64,000 bases of DNA, taken from the NCBI GenBank assembly GCA_030272155.1, contig CP126196.1:1922001-1986000 (forward strand), written 5' to 3'. This document shows positions 1 to 13,307 of this stretch, piece after piece. A program made the translations under genes and the position numbers. Source of the DNA: Tetradesmus obliquus. Its lineage: Eukaryota > Chlorophyta > Chlorophyceae > Sphaeropleales > Scenedesmaceae. The notes under the pieces were generated by a model, which searched no databases, was not told the DNA's origin, and saw only the letters and a program-made list of their open reading frames with translations. The first letter of the stretch is position 1. Each line of letters opens with the position of its first letter.

Positions 1-1530
1 AGCAGAGAGATTGCCAGGTGCTGTTAACAGCGCAGACGGCACAACTGCTGCGCCTGCTGAGCCAAATCGGGCCGCCTGCTCGTGCATCGCTGACAAAGGG
101 ACTGTCAGCAGTGCTGCGTTTGTGCCTGCTGCCTCAGCACGCTGCGCTGTCAGCGCCAGCACCAAACAGCTGACTGTGTTGACTAGCAGCGCATGCCAGC
201 TGAAGCGCAGCAGCGTCTTAAACCTGCACAGACGCAGCAACACAATCAGCTCAGCACGTAATCTGCTCGCAACCCACCAGGAGCCACCTGTGTGATGCTG
301 CTGCGCTGTACATCATGATGTGAATGGTGTGTCAGATGAGATCCCGAATTCACAGCCCAGTAACAGCATCACAACATCCTGCAGTTTCAGGCGCACCTGC
401 TGACAAGGAAATACAGCTGCTGCTTCTCCACCGCATGCTTCCTGCGGTAGTCACATGCCAGCTTCGAGTGCACTCGCCAGCCAAACTGCTGGTACGTTAT
501 GAACGCCAGCCAGCTGTTCAGCAGTGCTGCTGCTATGAAGCAGCCGGCCAGGCCAAGGCGCCATGCAAGGGAGAGTGGCTCCAGCACAGCCTGCAGGACA
601 GCAGGCGGTTTGCAGGCAACCTCAGTGTCGGCCTAGGCTTCTGGTATGCTGCTAGCACTGCTGTCAGCTGCTGTGGTACGACGAGCCTTAGATACATAGA
701 TTGCAAGCTTTCAGTGGCTAGCAGATACTCAAACACTTGCAAGCATTCTGCCACTGCTGCTGCAGCAGATTCTGCCACAGCTGCTGCTGCTGCTGCTGCT
801 GCTATTGGTGTTGCTGTGTTGTCCATAAGCACCCACCACAAAGATCAACCACAGCAGCCCTGACAGCACCGTGAAGGAAATGCTGGTCAGCAGCTGCAAT
901 CCATTCTCCTTGTGTATGGCATCCAGCGTCAGGTAAGCCAAGCACAGCTGCGCTGCTAGTGTGGTGGCCATTGCCTGCCAGCGCTCCGCCCAACACTGGC
1001 TGGCATCTGTGCTGCATGCCTGCAAGCGGTTGCAGGAATATACACCATGCTCACACATGTGCATATACCTAGTACAGCATAATCATGTTTCTGCAAGCTG
1101 CCAGAGCTACCACTGCTGCACCATCCCTCCTGCATGCAGCTTGCACAGTGCTACGGACGGGCGACCACTGTCTGCACTGATTCACACAAGGCTGAGGTGG
1201 CATGCCTGCAGGTCCGGATGCCTGCTTGAGAGAAACTGGGGCTGTAAATGCTTCAAGCACAACCTGCTGATGATAAAGTGAGCAGGTGCAGTCCCTCCTG
1301 TCACCCACCGTGGCAATGCTGGCACCAGTGCCGGAGATGAAGCCGAGCCACAGGCAAGCCTCGGCAGCTACCACCACAACAAGTAGCTTTGATGCAACAG
1401 GCAGACTCTGCCAGAACTGCCAAGGCGTTAGCGTATGCCGAGGCGAGGCCGATGAAGCGAACAAGGTTGCGTAGGTAGAGGCGCGGACCAGCTGTAGCTC
1501 CGGTCCCTTCATGCTGACATCTTCAAACAT
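1..1530 (-). CDS. Multi-span membrane protein of unknown function, 3' part outside window
   Basis: I do not recognise a family. The model reads leftward from ATG 1530 (an in-frame ATG at 1512 is an alternative). Supported exons are 1309-1530, 833-1019 and 397-590, plus an open exon from 223 off the left edge. Another exon begins at 747, but I could not fix its donor. Splice phases agree from exon 1 into exon 3 and from 397-590 into the last exon. Hydrophobic spans occur in each exon, for example LLVVVVAAEACLWLGFISG in exon 1, GLLWLIFVV in exon 2, LAGCFIAAALLNSWLAFITY in 397-590 and LLVNTVSCLVLALTA in the last. Basic and aromatic loops lie between them. It is probably a polytopic membrane protein of at least four spans. 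The substrate or role cannot be inferred. Confidence 0.5.
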
Positions 1531-3413
1531 TGCAGCTGCAGGATGCCACCACAGGCCGTGGGAAGCGGCTGCAGCACATTGCCGCAGCACAAGGTGCCTG
1601 CTCCTGTACTGCTTTATCGCTCTCACAACCTGCCACTTCGTAGCGCATCATTTTGGTTTCATTGCGTTCTAAAACATAAGTGGTTATTTTGTATGCGAGT
1701 CTGTGTGTTGCTGCTGCCAGCCTGGTGAGAAAGACGATTGCCGCCCATTCCCTGGGGTGCAGGCTTTTGCCTTATGGTACACTTGATGAAGCGCAAGTAT
1801 TAGGATAAACCAGAAGTAGTACGTTTGCGCTCATTTTCGATGCAGCATTGCTACTACATGGCCTGATCTGTCACAGTCCTGCCACATGGTGCTTCTGCCA
1901 AACGCTCTTCTCCTACTACAAAGAGCTTGGGCTGATCGTATGTAGCCATGCATAGGATCACAAGATGTCGCAAGTCCGGGTGCTCTTGTGACCAGCCTGT
2001 ACTACCTGTGCCAGATTCAGCCTGGTGTCAACCTGCGATTGCAAGTGGCAGACTATTGCTGAGCTTCATTTGTATCACCATTCAAGGCCACCAGCTTAGG
2101 GCTGAAGGGTGGTGATCAGCAGGTGCCAGTGATGCTTATTAAAACTGACTGCTGAAAACGGAATGTCCCACGCACAAAACCCATTGTACACAGGGACTTC
2201 TGTTTAGCACAGTGCATGCAACTGCTGCCAACACAGCCTGTGCTTGCCCTGAACTAGTACTTTGTGCAGCCCGGCTGAGCTCCCACTGACTGTAGCTGGC
2301 CCCTAAGCGTGGCATACGTATCATCAGCTGCAGAGCAGCTCACATATGCGGCATACCATGCAAACAGTGCTTGTCCTGCAAGCCTCAGATGCTACTCAGA
2401 GAGAGGCAACCAGAGTTGTTGAGCGTACGCATTTGCAGCCAGTGTGGAAAGTGCTGGTCAGGACATCACAGGACGCTTGGCAGAGCACCTGTTGCAGGTT
2501 GTGAGCTGCCCAAGCAGTGCCCAAGTTATGCATGGCAGTGTTTGTATCATGCTTCTGTCGCGCTGGCTGGGCTTTCGTGTGTGTGCTGGGGCCAGTGCTT
2601 ACTTATCAGACAGTTGTTCACGCTCTAATTGAAACTGAACAGCTGAACTGAAAACATTTTGATAGATATTCAGCAACAAACATGCAGCTGTAATGTGCTT
2701 GGCTGCAGGAGGTTTGTCGGGCAGGTCAGGCTGGCCGCCAGCTGCGGCTGAGCCAGCTAGAAAGTTTAAGCATGCTGGCAAGCCACCCCTGGCTACTGCC
2801 TGTGTAGCTGCTACTGAAGGGTTCGTCATGCCTGGCGTCCTCGTCACCTGAAAGCCTGTGCATTTCGGTGATTTGAATCCCTGGTGCACTGGTGACCCAC
2901 AGGGTGCCGCAATGCAGCCTGAACAAAGTCGCTGTCGAGTCCAGGTGTTCTTGCTTCCCACTTGCGATTCATGGATGCAAGTGTCAGCCTCGTGCTCAGG
3001 AGGGAGGTGCATGAGAGGACAAGAGTGACCCCCAACTCATCCAGCTTCCACTGTTCCATGACAAATGACAGTGCGCAGGGTTTGGCCCCCTTAGCCTACA
3101 ACCCCTGTATAGGCTCTTTGTTGCTTGTAGGTCAGCGCTTTGTGTACATTATCAGCGAAACTGCAAGCATCAGCCAAGACAAACTGAGCCGGGAGGAGCG
3201 CCAACACTTGCAAATACGGGTGCAGCTGGCAGCTTGCATGAGTCGATGGAGTACTGTAATGGTTTGTAAATGTTCGAACTGGCAGAAGTGGGCTATCCTC
3301 GTACTAGTATGTCATGGTGAGTGAGGAGTGGACCCAACTGTTCGCGCTTTGGTCTGCCAAATTCGGTGCCCGAGACGTATTCGTGATGTATATTTGCTTT
3401 TTTACACTGTTGC
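1531..3413. other. Intergenic, divergent promoters of genes 1 and 2
   Basis: This 1.9 kb separates two divergently transcribed genes, so promoters and 5' UTRs are expected here. I see only short frames with low coding character on both strands, no RNA gene and no clear mobile element. Confidence 0.4.
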
Positions 3414-6400
3414 TTGATGACATACCACTGGTTCGTGATCACTCGGCAGCACAGTAGCAGGGCAGCTTCGCACCTCCTTGCCAAGCTTCTTCTTTTCATC
3501 GCACCCTTCGCTGGCCATGCAGGCTTCGTTTTTGCACTTAGCCATGGGCATGAAGGGTGTGGACACTCGCTAGTGGCCGACGAGGCCCGACGTTGGTCTC
3601 AGTTGCACAGGCAGCAGCAGCAGCTGCTGCAGGCTCGCCACGCAGGCCCAGCAGACGCAGCAGCAGAAGAACCACAGGCAGCAGCAGGCACCAGCAGTTC
3701 ACGGCAGGATGTTGCAGCAGTGCAGCAGCAGCTGAGCAGCAGCAGTGGCAGGCCAACGCCCAGGCTTTTGGCCGCAACAGAGACGGTGCCAATCCGCATC
3801 TGGGTAGAGTACCAGGGGATTGATTCCTTGTCTGCAGATGGCAAGCAGCACCTGCAGAACGTGGTCAAAATATCTTTGGGCGTGCTGCAGAAGTTTTACA
3901 AGGTATCAAAGTGCCGGGCAGCGTGACGCAGAAAGCAGCACTGCTGAATGTCACAGAGGCATAGGCATTATGTGTGGACAATGTGTTTCGAATCAAAAAG
4001 ATCAAAAAGATGGGGTGGTGACTTTGTTTTCAGCAGCTTGCAGTAGTTGCTTGGAACAGTTGGCAGCAGCCACAGCTGCACTGCAATGTGCTTGCAAGTG
4101 CACTAGCTTTTTGAGGTTGAGGAATGAGGATCAGCCAGCAGCCGTGCAAGTCACACCAGCGCTTGCAGGACCAGGCCTGGCAGTGCTGCCACTGTTATCA
4201 CTTTCCAGCTTCATAATCAACAGTTGCAGTAGAAGCGCATCCAGTCGCCTCCAGCAGTGCAACTCGCAGCAGCTTGCAGGACAGCTGGTGTACATGGTGT
4301 GCAGTGGCAACTGCATCCACGCGTGCTGCCTAGCTCCCGTCGTGCACCTGCGCAAGCCAGGACACCCAGCACGCTGCAGCCGCATATCACTTTGCTTTGT
4401 ATTGCATCACCTCTTTGGCGGATGTCACTGCAGTTGCGGCAGCGCCCTAGTGCTGACGAGGTGCATCACATGCTCCTCCACCTGCTGCCGCTGCTGCTGC
4501 TGCTGCTGCAGGTGCGGCGCCCTGCTCCAGGGCGGTTGCAGGTGCGGCCCTTCTGCCGCATGTGGGACAGCGCTAACTACTGCAACCAGCACCAGCCGGA
4601 CTTCTTGGGCTCCGGCAGTGACAACACCTGCGGTTCAGCACTGATCAACAGCAGCCATATTGCGCAGTACACGCAGTGCACACTGGGAGGCGGCAGCTGC
4701 CAGACATTCAAGGGTGAGTGGTGCAGCAGCGCAGTTTATGTCTTGGACGAACTGCAGCAAGGGGGTTGCACACCCGGATAATAGCAGAGGTGTCAAGCAG
4801 CACACGGGCTGCTGCAACCCTGGGTTTGTCCTCTGACGGCAACAGCAACGAGCCCCCTGCTGCACTGTTGCAGTAGCGACACACACAGCCCTTCCAACTT
4901 TGTCAGACATCCTGCAGTGCTCGCCTGCCTGAGGGTCTGTAGCTGGGCTTTGGTTGGCGCAGACAACAAGCAATGTATCATTGTCCTGCAATGCCTGGTG
5001 CGTGCTGCAATGCCTGTTGCTGGCAACACGCTACGCTTGACTGTCCCTGCTTTCGCCTGCTGCAGGCGGCGGTGGTGAGTTTACGGACTACTATCTGTAC
5101 ATAACAGCCATCCAGGACGAGCACTGCTCTAGTGGAGCAGTCGCCTGGGCGCTGCCGTGCCTGTATGATGACGCCACCAACAGGCCACTGCTGGGCAGTG
5201 CCAACATCTGCCCGGAGGCGCTGGCAAACGGCAACACCAACAGCGGCGTGGCAGTGCTGGTGCACGAGCTGACGCATGCACTTGGGTTCACGGACGATAT
5301 GTTTGACAAGTTCATTGATGCCGAGGGGCAGCCTATCCCGCAGACCAAGGTGAGCAGCTGTGGGGGAGCCAGAGTACACTATGACAAATGCAGCAGCAAT
5401 TCCTGTTCACTGGAGCCTTCTTACTTTATGCAACAGTATCAGCGGCTTCCATGCCAGATTTGCCCACTATGTCTTCCTGTTTTGAGAGCTTGTGTGGCTG
5501 GCTGTGGCCCCTGCTGCTCACTGTGCAGGTTGTGCAAGCCTACACTGATGCATATGGACGCAGCACGTCTATGATCATCACACCTACAGTTGTGAAGGAG
5601 ACACAGGCTCAGGTAAGGCTAATGCTGCGGTTGCACACTTGTTCGCAGCCTTTATATGTTGAGGGCATGTGCTGGCTTGCCGCACATCAGTTACAAGCCA
5701 AGTGTGGTCGCATTATGACATTGACAGCTGCTAAGGCGAGGGATGATGGTGCCTCTTGCTTGCTGCTGGTGCTAGGTTTAGCTGTTTGTGTGTGCGTCCC
5801 GCGCTGCCCTGCTGTCTGCAGTTTGGCTGCGACCGAGTGCCTGGTGCTGCACTGGAGAATGAGGGCGGCCAGGGCAGTGCCATGGCGCACTGGGAGTACC
5901 GCTGGTTCCAGGTGCGCACAGCAGCAGGATGCCTGCTTTTGTACTGGCGCATGTGTGAACTTCCAGGCTCTCATCGTGCGCCTGGGTCGATTGTTTGTGT
6001 GAGTGTGTTGTGTGAACCACTTACAGCGCCCAGCGGCATGGCAGGAATGTGTTCACGCTGTAGTCAGTGGTGTTGGCGTGCTGCTGCTGTGTATTTCTCT
6101 TCTGCAGGGCGAGCTGATGGTGGCCACCAACCTGTTTGCTGTGTACGGCAAGCCCGCCACCATGTCGCGCATCACGCTGGCGTTCATGCAGGACACGGGT
6201 TGGTACGACGTCGACTGGGACAGCGCAGGTGCGCGGATGCAACAGCTTGAACTAATTCACATTGGCTGCAGTACTTCGTGCACCTGTTCCAATTTCTGCC
6301 GGCCGTGTTCTTATGCAGCACACGTTGTGCATCACACACCTCTACGCGCAGTGCGCCGTAGTTTCTTGTGTGCTGAACACAATGCATGTTGTTAGCTGCA

Positions 6401-8918
6401 CAGTTGTTGCCTCTAATGCAAAGCCTGCTCTTTCTGCTGCTGGCTTGCAGGCTTCCTCAACTGGGGCTGGCAGGCCGGGTGTGACTTTGTGGGCAAGACC
6501 TGCGCTGACTTTGCTGCAGCCAACCCATCGCAGCAGTACTTCTGCACGCGCGACCAGTACGCAGACACCGTCAACACGGTGTGCACGTTCGATGGGCTGG
6601 CACGAGCCAAGTGTGAGGATGCGCAATTTGCAGACGGCTGCACGATGAAGGTAAGTAGGTGAACATCCATTTTGTACTGTTGGCGGTGGGTGTGGCGCTG
6701 CATGGTCCTGAGTGGTGTCAGTGTGACAAAATGCACACTGTGGACTTGCCAACCAACAAGCATCAAGGGTGGCAGTGCCGGGTAGGCTGAAGGCTCAGCT
6801 TCAGACTGTACTGGCAGCTCTGCTGTTGCTTGTGGGTGTATGCTGAGACCAAACACTAAACACAAATCCTTGTTGTTGTGTCCTGTGCAGGTGGCGCTCG
6901 GCACTGCACCCAATTGCCTTTCCCGGCAGTACGCCTCGTCAGCAGGCGACAAGTTCGGCTGGCAGAACAGCCCCAGCAGCCGCTGCATCCCCGTGACGTG
7001 GCTCTTCAACACCTTCACCTACCAGTTCCCGGACTCGCAGTACAAGGACGGCTGGAAGGACAGCATGTGTTACAAGTCGTCGTGTAACGCGCAGAACCAG
7101 CTGCAGCTGAGCATCCTCGGCAATAACGTAACCTGCCCCTCCGGTCAAACCGTTGACCTGGCCAAGGCCCTGCCAGGGCAGTTTCAGAAGGGCTCGGTGG
7201 GCCCGTGCCCTGACAATGCGGCGATGTGTGACTCGCTGAGCTGCGGGGAGAGCTGCACAGTGGGTGGCACGTGCGTGTCTGGGCGCTGCTACTGCAACCT
7301 GGAGTACACGGGGCCTGGCTGCGCGAAGCGGCTCACGCCGGACGGCAACTACACAAACTACGAGCCAGTTGTGGATGATGGTCAGCCGGCCGGGTCTACA
7401 TTTGACAACGGGTACCTCATGGTGAGTTGGTTGCCAGGGCAGTGGCTTGGGCGCGCCTGCTGATGTTGCGCTTGTGTGCATTGCATATTGGCAGAGTCAA
7501 TGTTTGTTGCTTCATGAGCAACTGCGCATCCTGCGTTCAACTAGCTGGCTCGTCGCACGAGTGCGTCTGGTGACAAACTTGCGGCTGTATATAATGATGC
7601 CCTGCAGGTGTCTGTGCGCTTGGAGAACAGCCAGGAGGTGCTGTACCGCAGCCTCGACAAGTACAAGGCAGCAGTGGCGCAGCTGGCAGGTGTGACCACC
7701 AGCCGCGTGGCAGTGCTGTCGTTCCTGTCAGACGCGCCAGCTACTAGCCTCATCGGCAAGCGGCGGCGCCTGGCAGCTGCTGGCAGCAGCAGCAGCGAAG
7801 GCAGCGATGCGCAGCAGCAGCTGCAGCAGGTTGTGGTGGGCTGGACACCGGTTGAGCAGCAGCAGCAGCAGGGTGAGTTGGATGGCAGCTCGGCTGCATC
7901 TGCGCATGCAGGCAGCAGCGGCAGCTTCCTGCGGCAGCTGCTGCTGGAGGCCTTGCGTAGCGGTCAGTTGGAGGTGTACTCGCGCATCGCCACGCAGAAT
8001 GCAGCGGATGCGACCGCCATCACCGGCCGCATCAACAACGCCACGCGGCAAGCCAAGTTTGAAAAGGACTTGACAGATGCGGGGCTCAAGCTCATCCAAG
8101 GATCCATTTCTGTTAGGTCTATGGATGCCAGCGGCGCAGGTAGCCCTGGCGGCTGGGGTTTACCAGGCGTGAACTTCTCGGACCATAACACGCGCCGCAT
8201 CTTGATCATTGTGGCGGCCAGTGTAGGAGCAGGGCTGTTTGTGCTGCTGCTGGGCTGGGCTCTGTCCTGCTGCTACCGCAAGCGGCGGAGAGGGCCGCAG
8301 CAGCATGCAGCAGCGCCTGGCCATGCACACCCGTCGCAGCAGCAGTTCCTGACAAGCGGCTATGGCTATTACAATAGCCCTGGCAACACGCCAAGCAGCA
8401 GCGGACACAGCAGCGTGGGCGGCGGGCGGGCGCAGCAGCAGCCGCAGCAGCAGCAGCAGCAGCAGCAGCCACCTAGCAGTTGGGTGCGCCCGCTGTTTGG
8501 AGGCAGTGGTGCTGGCGCTGCTGCAGCACAGCAGGGTAGCAATGGCAGGCCGCTGGTCAATCCTTTTGCAGGAACTGCAGTGCAGTTTGGCCGAGGGGGT
8601 GCAGGGGCTGCTGGCAGTGCTGTTGGCAGCAGTCCATATCCGCAGCAGCCGGGCGGGCAAGGGCATTACTACAGCCCACCGCCGCCGGCTGCTGGTAGCG
8701 GCTACACTGTGCAGGGGCACACATTCCGGACGCTGCAGGAGGCAGAGGAGTTCCAGTTAGCTCTTGCGCTGCAGCGGAGTCTGCAGCAGCAGGGTCCGCC
8801 TGCACACTTCCTGCCCCATGGCGGCTATAGTGCAGGGCCTGTCTCTGAGCGATTGCAGCAGCAGCAGCAGCCGCAGGGGCCCACTGGGTATCCTGCTGTA
8901 GGGTATGCGCCCCGATGA
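3414..8918 (+). CDS. Leishmanolysin-like (M8) metalloprotease with EGF-like region, TM helix and long cytoplasmic tail
   Basis: This is a zinc endopeptidase of the M8 (GP63) family, predicted to act at the cell surface. Exons are 3414-3902, 4512-4713, 5066-5349, 5529-5612, 5822-5911, 6108-6228, 6451-6650, 6891-7421 and 7608-8918, about 1103 residues. A signal-peptide-like hydrophobic stretch follows the start. The zinc motif HELTHALGF is at about residue 297. The third histidine (AHWE, about 376) and the Met-turn methionine (about 387) are 11 residues apart, as in leishmanolysin. A cysteine-rich EGF-like segment lies in exon 8. Exon 9 adds an algal-type extracellular domain, a membrane helix (about 865-888), a stop-transfer basic patch and a roughly 215-residue Q/G/S/P-rich tail ending with a UIM-like motif. 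Classical GP63 is GPI-anchored, so the helix and tail are distinctive. The start could be ATG 3414 or 3417. Exon 2 could instead begin at 4542, but 4512 restores the family pattern VRRP..GRL.V..FC. Confidence 0.87.
4486..4511 (+). repeat. (CTG)n tract ending in the exon 2 acceptor of the M8 protease
   Basis: Repeated CTG runs directly into the CAG acceptor at 4511. A second acceptor-like CAG/GTGCGG lies 30 bases later in the same frame, so use of either site changes the protein by ten residues. Confidence 0.7.
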
Positions 8919-10213
8919 TGTTGAGGTGCCTTGGCGTGCGTTTGTGCCTTGCCAAGACGTGCAGCTGTGCTCATACTGGCGCCGGCAACACCTGGCAAGG
9001 TTTGCATGCAATGAGGTTCTCACAATTCATTGTGCCAGCGCTGCTGCTGGTATGAGCTCTAGTATACGCAGGTTTTGGAACTCGCTTTATTGCCCAAACT
9101 CATTTGTTGATCGCTTACACGCTGCTTCTGCGTGCACCTTCGTTCGTGAGTGGATAGGCGCTCACAGCAGTGGTGGTGGCATGGTTTGACCAGCAACGTA
9201 AGACGACAGCGTGCACTGTTGTACATATTACAGCACCCTGTTGCGCAGAGATGATGGTACTGCTGCCTATGCTTCCTCCTGCTGAGGCTAGCCCTGGCAG
9301 CTTTTCTTGGTGCTGTTGGCGCGGTGCTGTTGGCGCACAAAAGTAGTGCCAGCAGCAACACCACAGCCACCAGATAGGTGAAGCACGCGAGTGCTACCCT
9401 GCTTGCGTAGTGTACAAGCACTTGGCAGGAGTGCGTTGTGCCTGTGCGCCATAGGCACATGTGTATTTGCTAGAGTTTCTGTTACAAAGCATCGTGCATG
9501 GCTGCCCACATCTATGTTTCTGTTGCTCTGTCCTTGGACGTGAGCTCGTGAATAATGTGCATTGCAGCGGGTGGCCAGCCGAGCTGGGCCGGCGAGTGCC
9601 TTCTGCTGTGTTGTTTTTGGGAACTGTGCACCGCCTGTGCAGTGCTTGTAGGTATGTGCGTGCTGGTGCATGCTGGTGGTTTATCTATGCCCGTCTGCCA
9701 TTTGCACCCTCCTGGAGTGTTCCGCAGCATGTTGAAATGGGTTGCATGTACGTACACCCACATGTGGGTGTGGCGCTGGTGCAGCCCACGAAGCCGGCTG
9801 GTGACGAGCATTGACTTAGTAGCATTCGCATATGCTCAGTGATTCTTGCTGTATGGTAGCCAACAGCCTTGTTTCGAAATTGGGTGGCGCCAGTGGGTGC
9901 TGGTCGCTCTGTGCTTGCATAGTGCTCAGCCATTGTCCAGGGTTCGGCGAGTGTAACACCGTGCATGCTTTGCATGTATCTTACGACTTTTTTTAATGAC
10001 TACTGGTTACTTACGATGCTCTGCAGTGCTCAATGCCAGCAAGTCCTGTTCTATCGAGCACCTCGGTCGGTTCAACAGCCCTCCGAGGCTTAAACCGTAC
10101 AGCGAATCACGTGTTGAAAGTGATACCGTTGTATTCCACAACATCTAAGTACCACAAACATACCGTCAAGCAGCCCATAGCAACTCAGCTGCTCCAGCAG
10201 CAGCAGCAGCAGC
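8919..10213. other. 3' UTR of the protease and promoter of the LRR gene
   Basis: The stretch of 1.3 kb lies between two genes in the same direction. Only short frames are seen, with no convincing domain, RNA gene or mobile element. Confidence 0.4.
9952..9956 (+). terminator. Possible TGTAA poly(A) signal of the M8 protease
   Basis: TGTAA is the usual poly(A) signal of chlorophyte algae. This is the first one I found on the sense strand after the stop, about 1 kb downstream. Confidence 0.3.
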
Positions 10214-12951
10214 ATGCACTGCCTCACAGACCATGCAGCCCTGCCAGTTTTCCTGCGGCACCCAGCTGCACTGCAGCAGCATCACGTGCTCTGCAAACTC
10301 CTGTGCGTCTCAAAAGGCATGGCTGCCGCAGTCACAGCGGAGTGCAGCGGTCAGGTGACAGTCGCATACCTCATGCCCAACCATGCTAGCCACCAAGCAG
10401 CAGCAGTCATGCAAGCACGGCAGCACCTGGACCATTTCCTTGCATGGCTGGTTAGGTATGCGCGGCTACTGAAGGCTTTAATGCTGGACATACTGCCACC
10501 GCTGGAGCAGCTCGTGCGGCGCAACAGGTGTGTGTCGTATAGCGTTTGCGCGTCCGCCACTTTACGCAACTGGCTGAACTGCGCAGCTGGCGGTGCTGCA
10601 ATAAGTCGCAGTAATGGACACCGTGCACTGTCAACAGTTGCCTGCTGCCAGCCACAGTCACCAGCTGTGCCTTGGTCTCCTTGCGCCAACTGTACATGCC
10701 ATCACGCTGCATGCACAGCGCTTCTAGCACGGCAGTGAAGCCATTCCCACCATTTTTACGCTGCTGCGGCGTACCCTGCCACACCCATGCAGCCCCCAGC
10801 TCATACAAACTATTCCAGACCACAAAGGTGCAGCAGAGGCAGCCATTGCAGCAGCGCTGCAGCTCGCTACGGCAGCCCAGCTAACTTCACCTCAGCCACA
10901 AGTCCTACCACCAGCAGCAGCAGCAACAGCAGCAGCCCAGCAAACTCATGCTCAGCCACAAGCCCCACCACTACCAGCAGCAGCAGCACCTCAGCCATCA
11001 GCAGCAGCAGCACCAGCAGGTGTGCCGCTGCCATTGCAGGCCTTCAAGCTGCTGCATGGCCGCAGCTCAGCTCTGTGCATCCTGCAGCAGCTGCCTAAGG
11101 AAAGCCTCACTAGCCTGCACCTGCAGGTGAGCGATCAGCACGAGGTCAACACTTGAGTTGGACTTGTACCAGTCAAACTTGACATCTGGAGTAGTTGAAG
11201 TTGTGGAAGACTTTGGCTTGTCAATCATGCATCTCTTGAAGCAGCATGACAGCACGCTGAAACTATATGGGTGGAATGGGCGCCTGTGGCATGTCCTGCA
11301 GCCGATGTGTCAACAAACACGACTCCATTAGGGGGTTAAGGCTATCACACCCTTTGCTGCTATGCTGCCATTCTGGCACCCACGCCTGCACGTTCACTGG
11401 CCTTTGCAGATCAGCAAGAGCAACGCACACCTCAAGCTCAGGCAGCGCCTCCGCACCCAACTGCCTAGTATCCGCAGCAGCGCGCCCATACTTGCCACCT
11501 TTACAGCCCTCACAGCCCTAACAGTGATGTGCCCTGAGGCACACAAGCTAGCGCCAGCACTGCCCAGCCTTGTTAGGCTGCAGCAGCTAAGCCTAGCATA
11601 CCTGGATGTGCGCTGTGTAGGGGTGCTGGGCCAGCTCAGCAGGCAGCTGCGCAGCCTGCAGTTTAATGTGTTGGAGAAGTATGAAGTGTACTATGATGAG
11701 AAGGATGACAGCGATGCAGAGCAGCAGGAGCAGCAGCAGCAGCAGGCGAGTGCTAGTAGCTCTGCAGCAGCAGCTGCTGCTGCAGCTGCAGCTGCAGGAG
11801 GGATGCAGGATGCTGCGCAGGCTGCGCCCCAGCAGCAGCAGCCTGAGCTGCAGCTGCAGTCTCTGACATGTCTGCAGTCCCTAACCAGCCACACGTACAG
11901 GCTGCAGCCGCAAGATCAGCTGCCGCTGTGCCTCACCACGCTCGAGCTCGGCAGCTGCAGCACCATGCTCGAGCTCGGCAGCATGCAGCCGCTGCTGCAG
12001 CTGCGGCAGCTGCAGCGCCTCACCCTGCATAAAGATGCAGCAGGGCTGTCAGCGGCTGACCTGTTACAGCTCAAAACCAGCTTGCAGGAATTGCGTAGCA
12101 TCGGGCTGTCAAATCAGCGGCTGGAGGCTGCTGCAGCAGCAGCGCAGGCCTGGCCACAGCTGCCGCTGGCAAGCCTCGAGTTGGAGATAGATGTGGGGGC
12201 GCTTGGCGGCACGCTGTTGCAGCAGCTGGCAGCATGTGGCAGTTGCTTGACACGGCTCTGTGTGAGCGGCAGTGGGGAGGATTCGGCTGTAGCAGTTGGC
12301 CCTGGGGAGTTAGGTGGTGTGCTGCAGCAGCTGAGCAGGCTGCAGGAGCTTGAGCTGCAGTCACTGAAGGTGGCAGCACCATCCAAAAAGGAAGCTGCGC
12401 CGCCACTTGGGAGGCGTGCTCGCAGGGCAGCAGCAGCGGCAGCTGGAGCTGGTGCTGAGGCTGGGGCTATTGCCAGCAGCGATGCTGCTGCTGCAGCAGC
12501 AGCAGCAGCAGCAGCAGCAGCTGGAGCTGGTGGTCCTGTGGGACCTGCAGCGGCGCTGGCAGCAGCAGAAGATGCTGCTGAGAGTATGTCGGCGCTGGTG
12601 GCGGCCATTGCAGCGCTGCCGCAGCTCAGTAGCCTGACTTTGAGCAATGTGGCAAGCAGCAATAGAGAGTGGCTACAGCCGGCAGACTTTGCCCCGCTTA
12701 CAGCAGCAACGCAGCTGACGTGCCTGCACATCTTTATGAGCTGGATCGATGATGCAGCTGTGGCCAGGCTTGCAGGGAGCCTGCGGCGGCTGAGGAGGCT
12801 GGGGCTTGATCATTGCGCAAGGGTGACAGCTGAAGGCGCCGCAGCGGCACTGCAGCAGCTGCCGCAGCTGACATGGCTCAGCGTGTGGGGCACACGGGCA
12901 AGGAGTGCAGTGCAGCTGGAGCGGGCAGGCCTGGAGCTAGTGGGAGCATAA
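10214..12951 (+). CDS. F-box-like / leucine-rich repeat protein
   Basis: Exons are 10214-10527, 10793-11126 and 11410-12951, about 729 residues in one frame (phases 2 then 0). The N-terminus (residues about 9-100) has the pattern of algal F-box-like LRR proteins: short helices around LCKLLCVSKGMAAAV, then FLAWLVRYARLLKALML. An A/P/Q-rich linker follows. From exon 3 there are irregular leucine-rich repeats, such as LPSLVRLQQLSLAYLDV, LRQLQRLTLHK, LSRLQELELQSL and LRRLRRLGLDHCARV. They are interrupted by poly-Q, poly-A and acidic inserts. F-box LRR proteins usually present substrates to SCF ubiquitin ligases. That role is inferred, since the F-box is weak. The exon 2 acceptor (10792) was chosen because it alone keeps phase with both neighbours. 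An earlier start is possible. Confidence 0.65.
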
Positions 12952-13307
12952 TTCGTTGCTGTTTCAGTAGATGTGCGCTGCTACCCAGCACGTTGGGTGC
13001 CTGGTGGTGGTGGTGGTGGTGGTTTGCATGCACCCGCCCCGCATGCACTGTAGCTGGGCGGGCTGCTTGCGCATGTTTGCTCAGCTGATGACACCACGCG
13101 GTGGCAAAAGTTTTGATAGCGAAACATTACGTTTTTACAAGTTGAAGTGCCAAAACGCATGCAGGTGCTCGATTACTTTCAACCAGGAGCCCTAAACACC
13201 GGCAAGGCACCGCGAATCATATCCTGCAGCTGCCTCGGTACCTCTCTCTCTTTTGCTGCTCCTTTCGCAAGTTGCCCGTGCCGTTCAGCGCATAGCAGCA
13301 GAACAAG
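12952..13307. other. Short intergenic with (GGT)n and the S28 promoter/5' UTR
   Basis: A (GGT)n run lies near 13003-13021. The rest should contain the end of the LRR transcript and the promoter and leader of S28. No TATA box is obvious. Confidence 0.4.

Noticed and set aside
3820..4644. Plus-strand frame of 274 codons inside the protease gene
   Set aside because: It covers mostly intron 1 in a different frame from the conserved M8 exons.
10452..10823. Minus-strand frame of 123 codons reading VWNSLYELGAAWVWQG
   Set aside because: It lies opposite the first intron and exon borders of the LRR gene, has no family match I recognise and no splice context.
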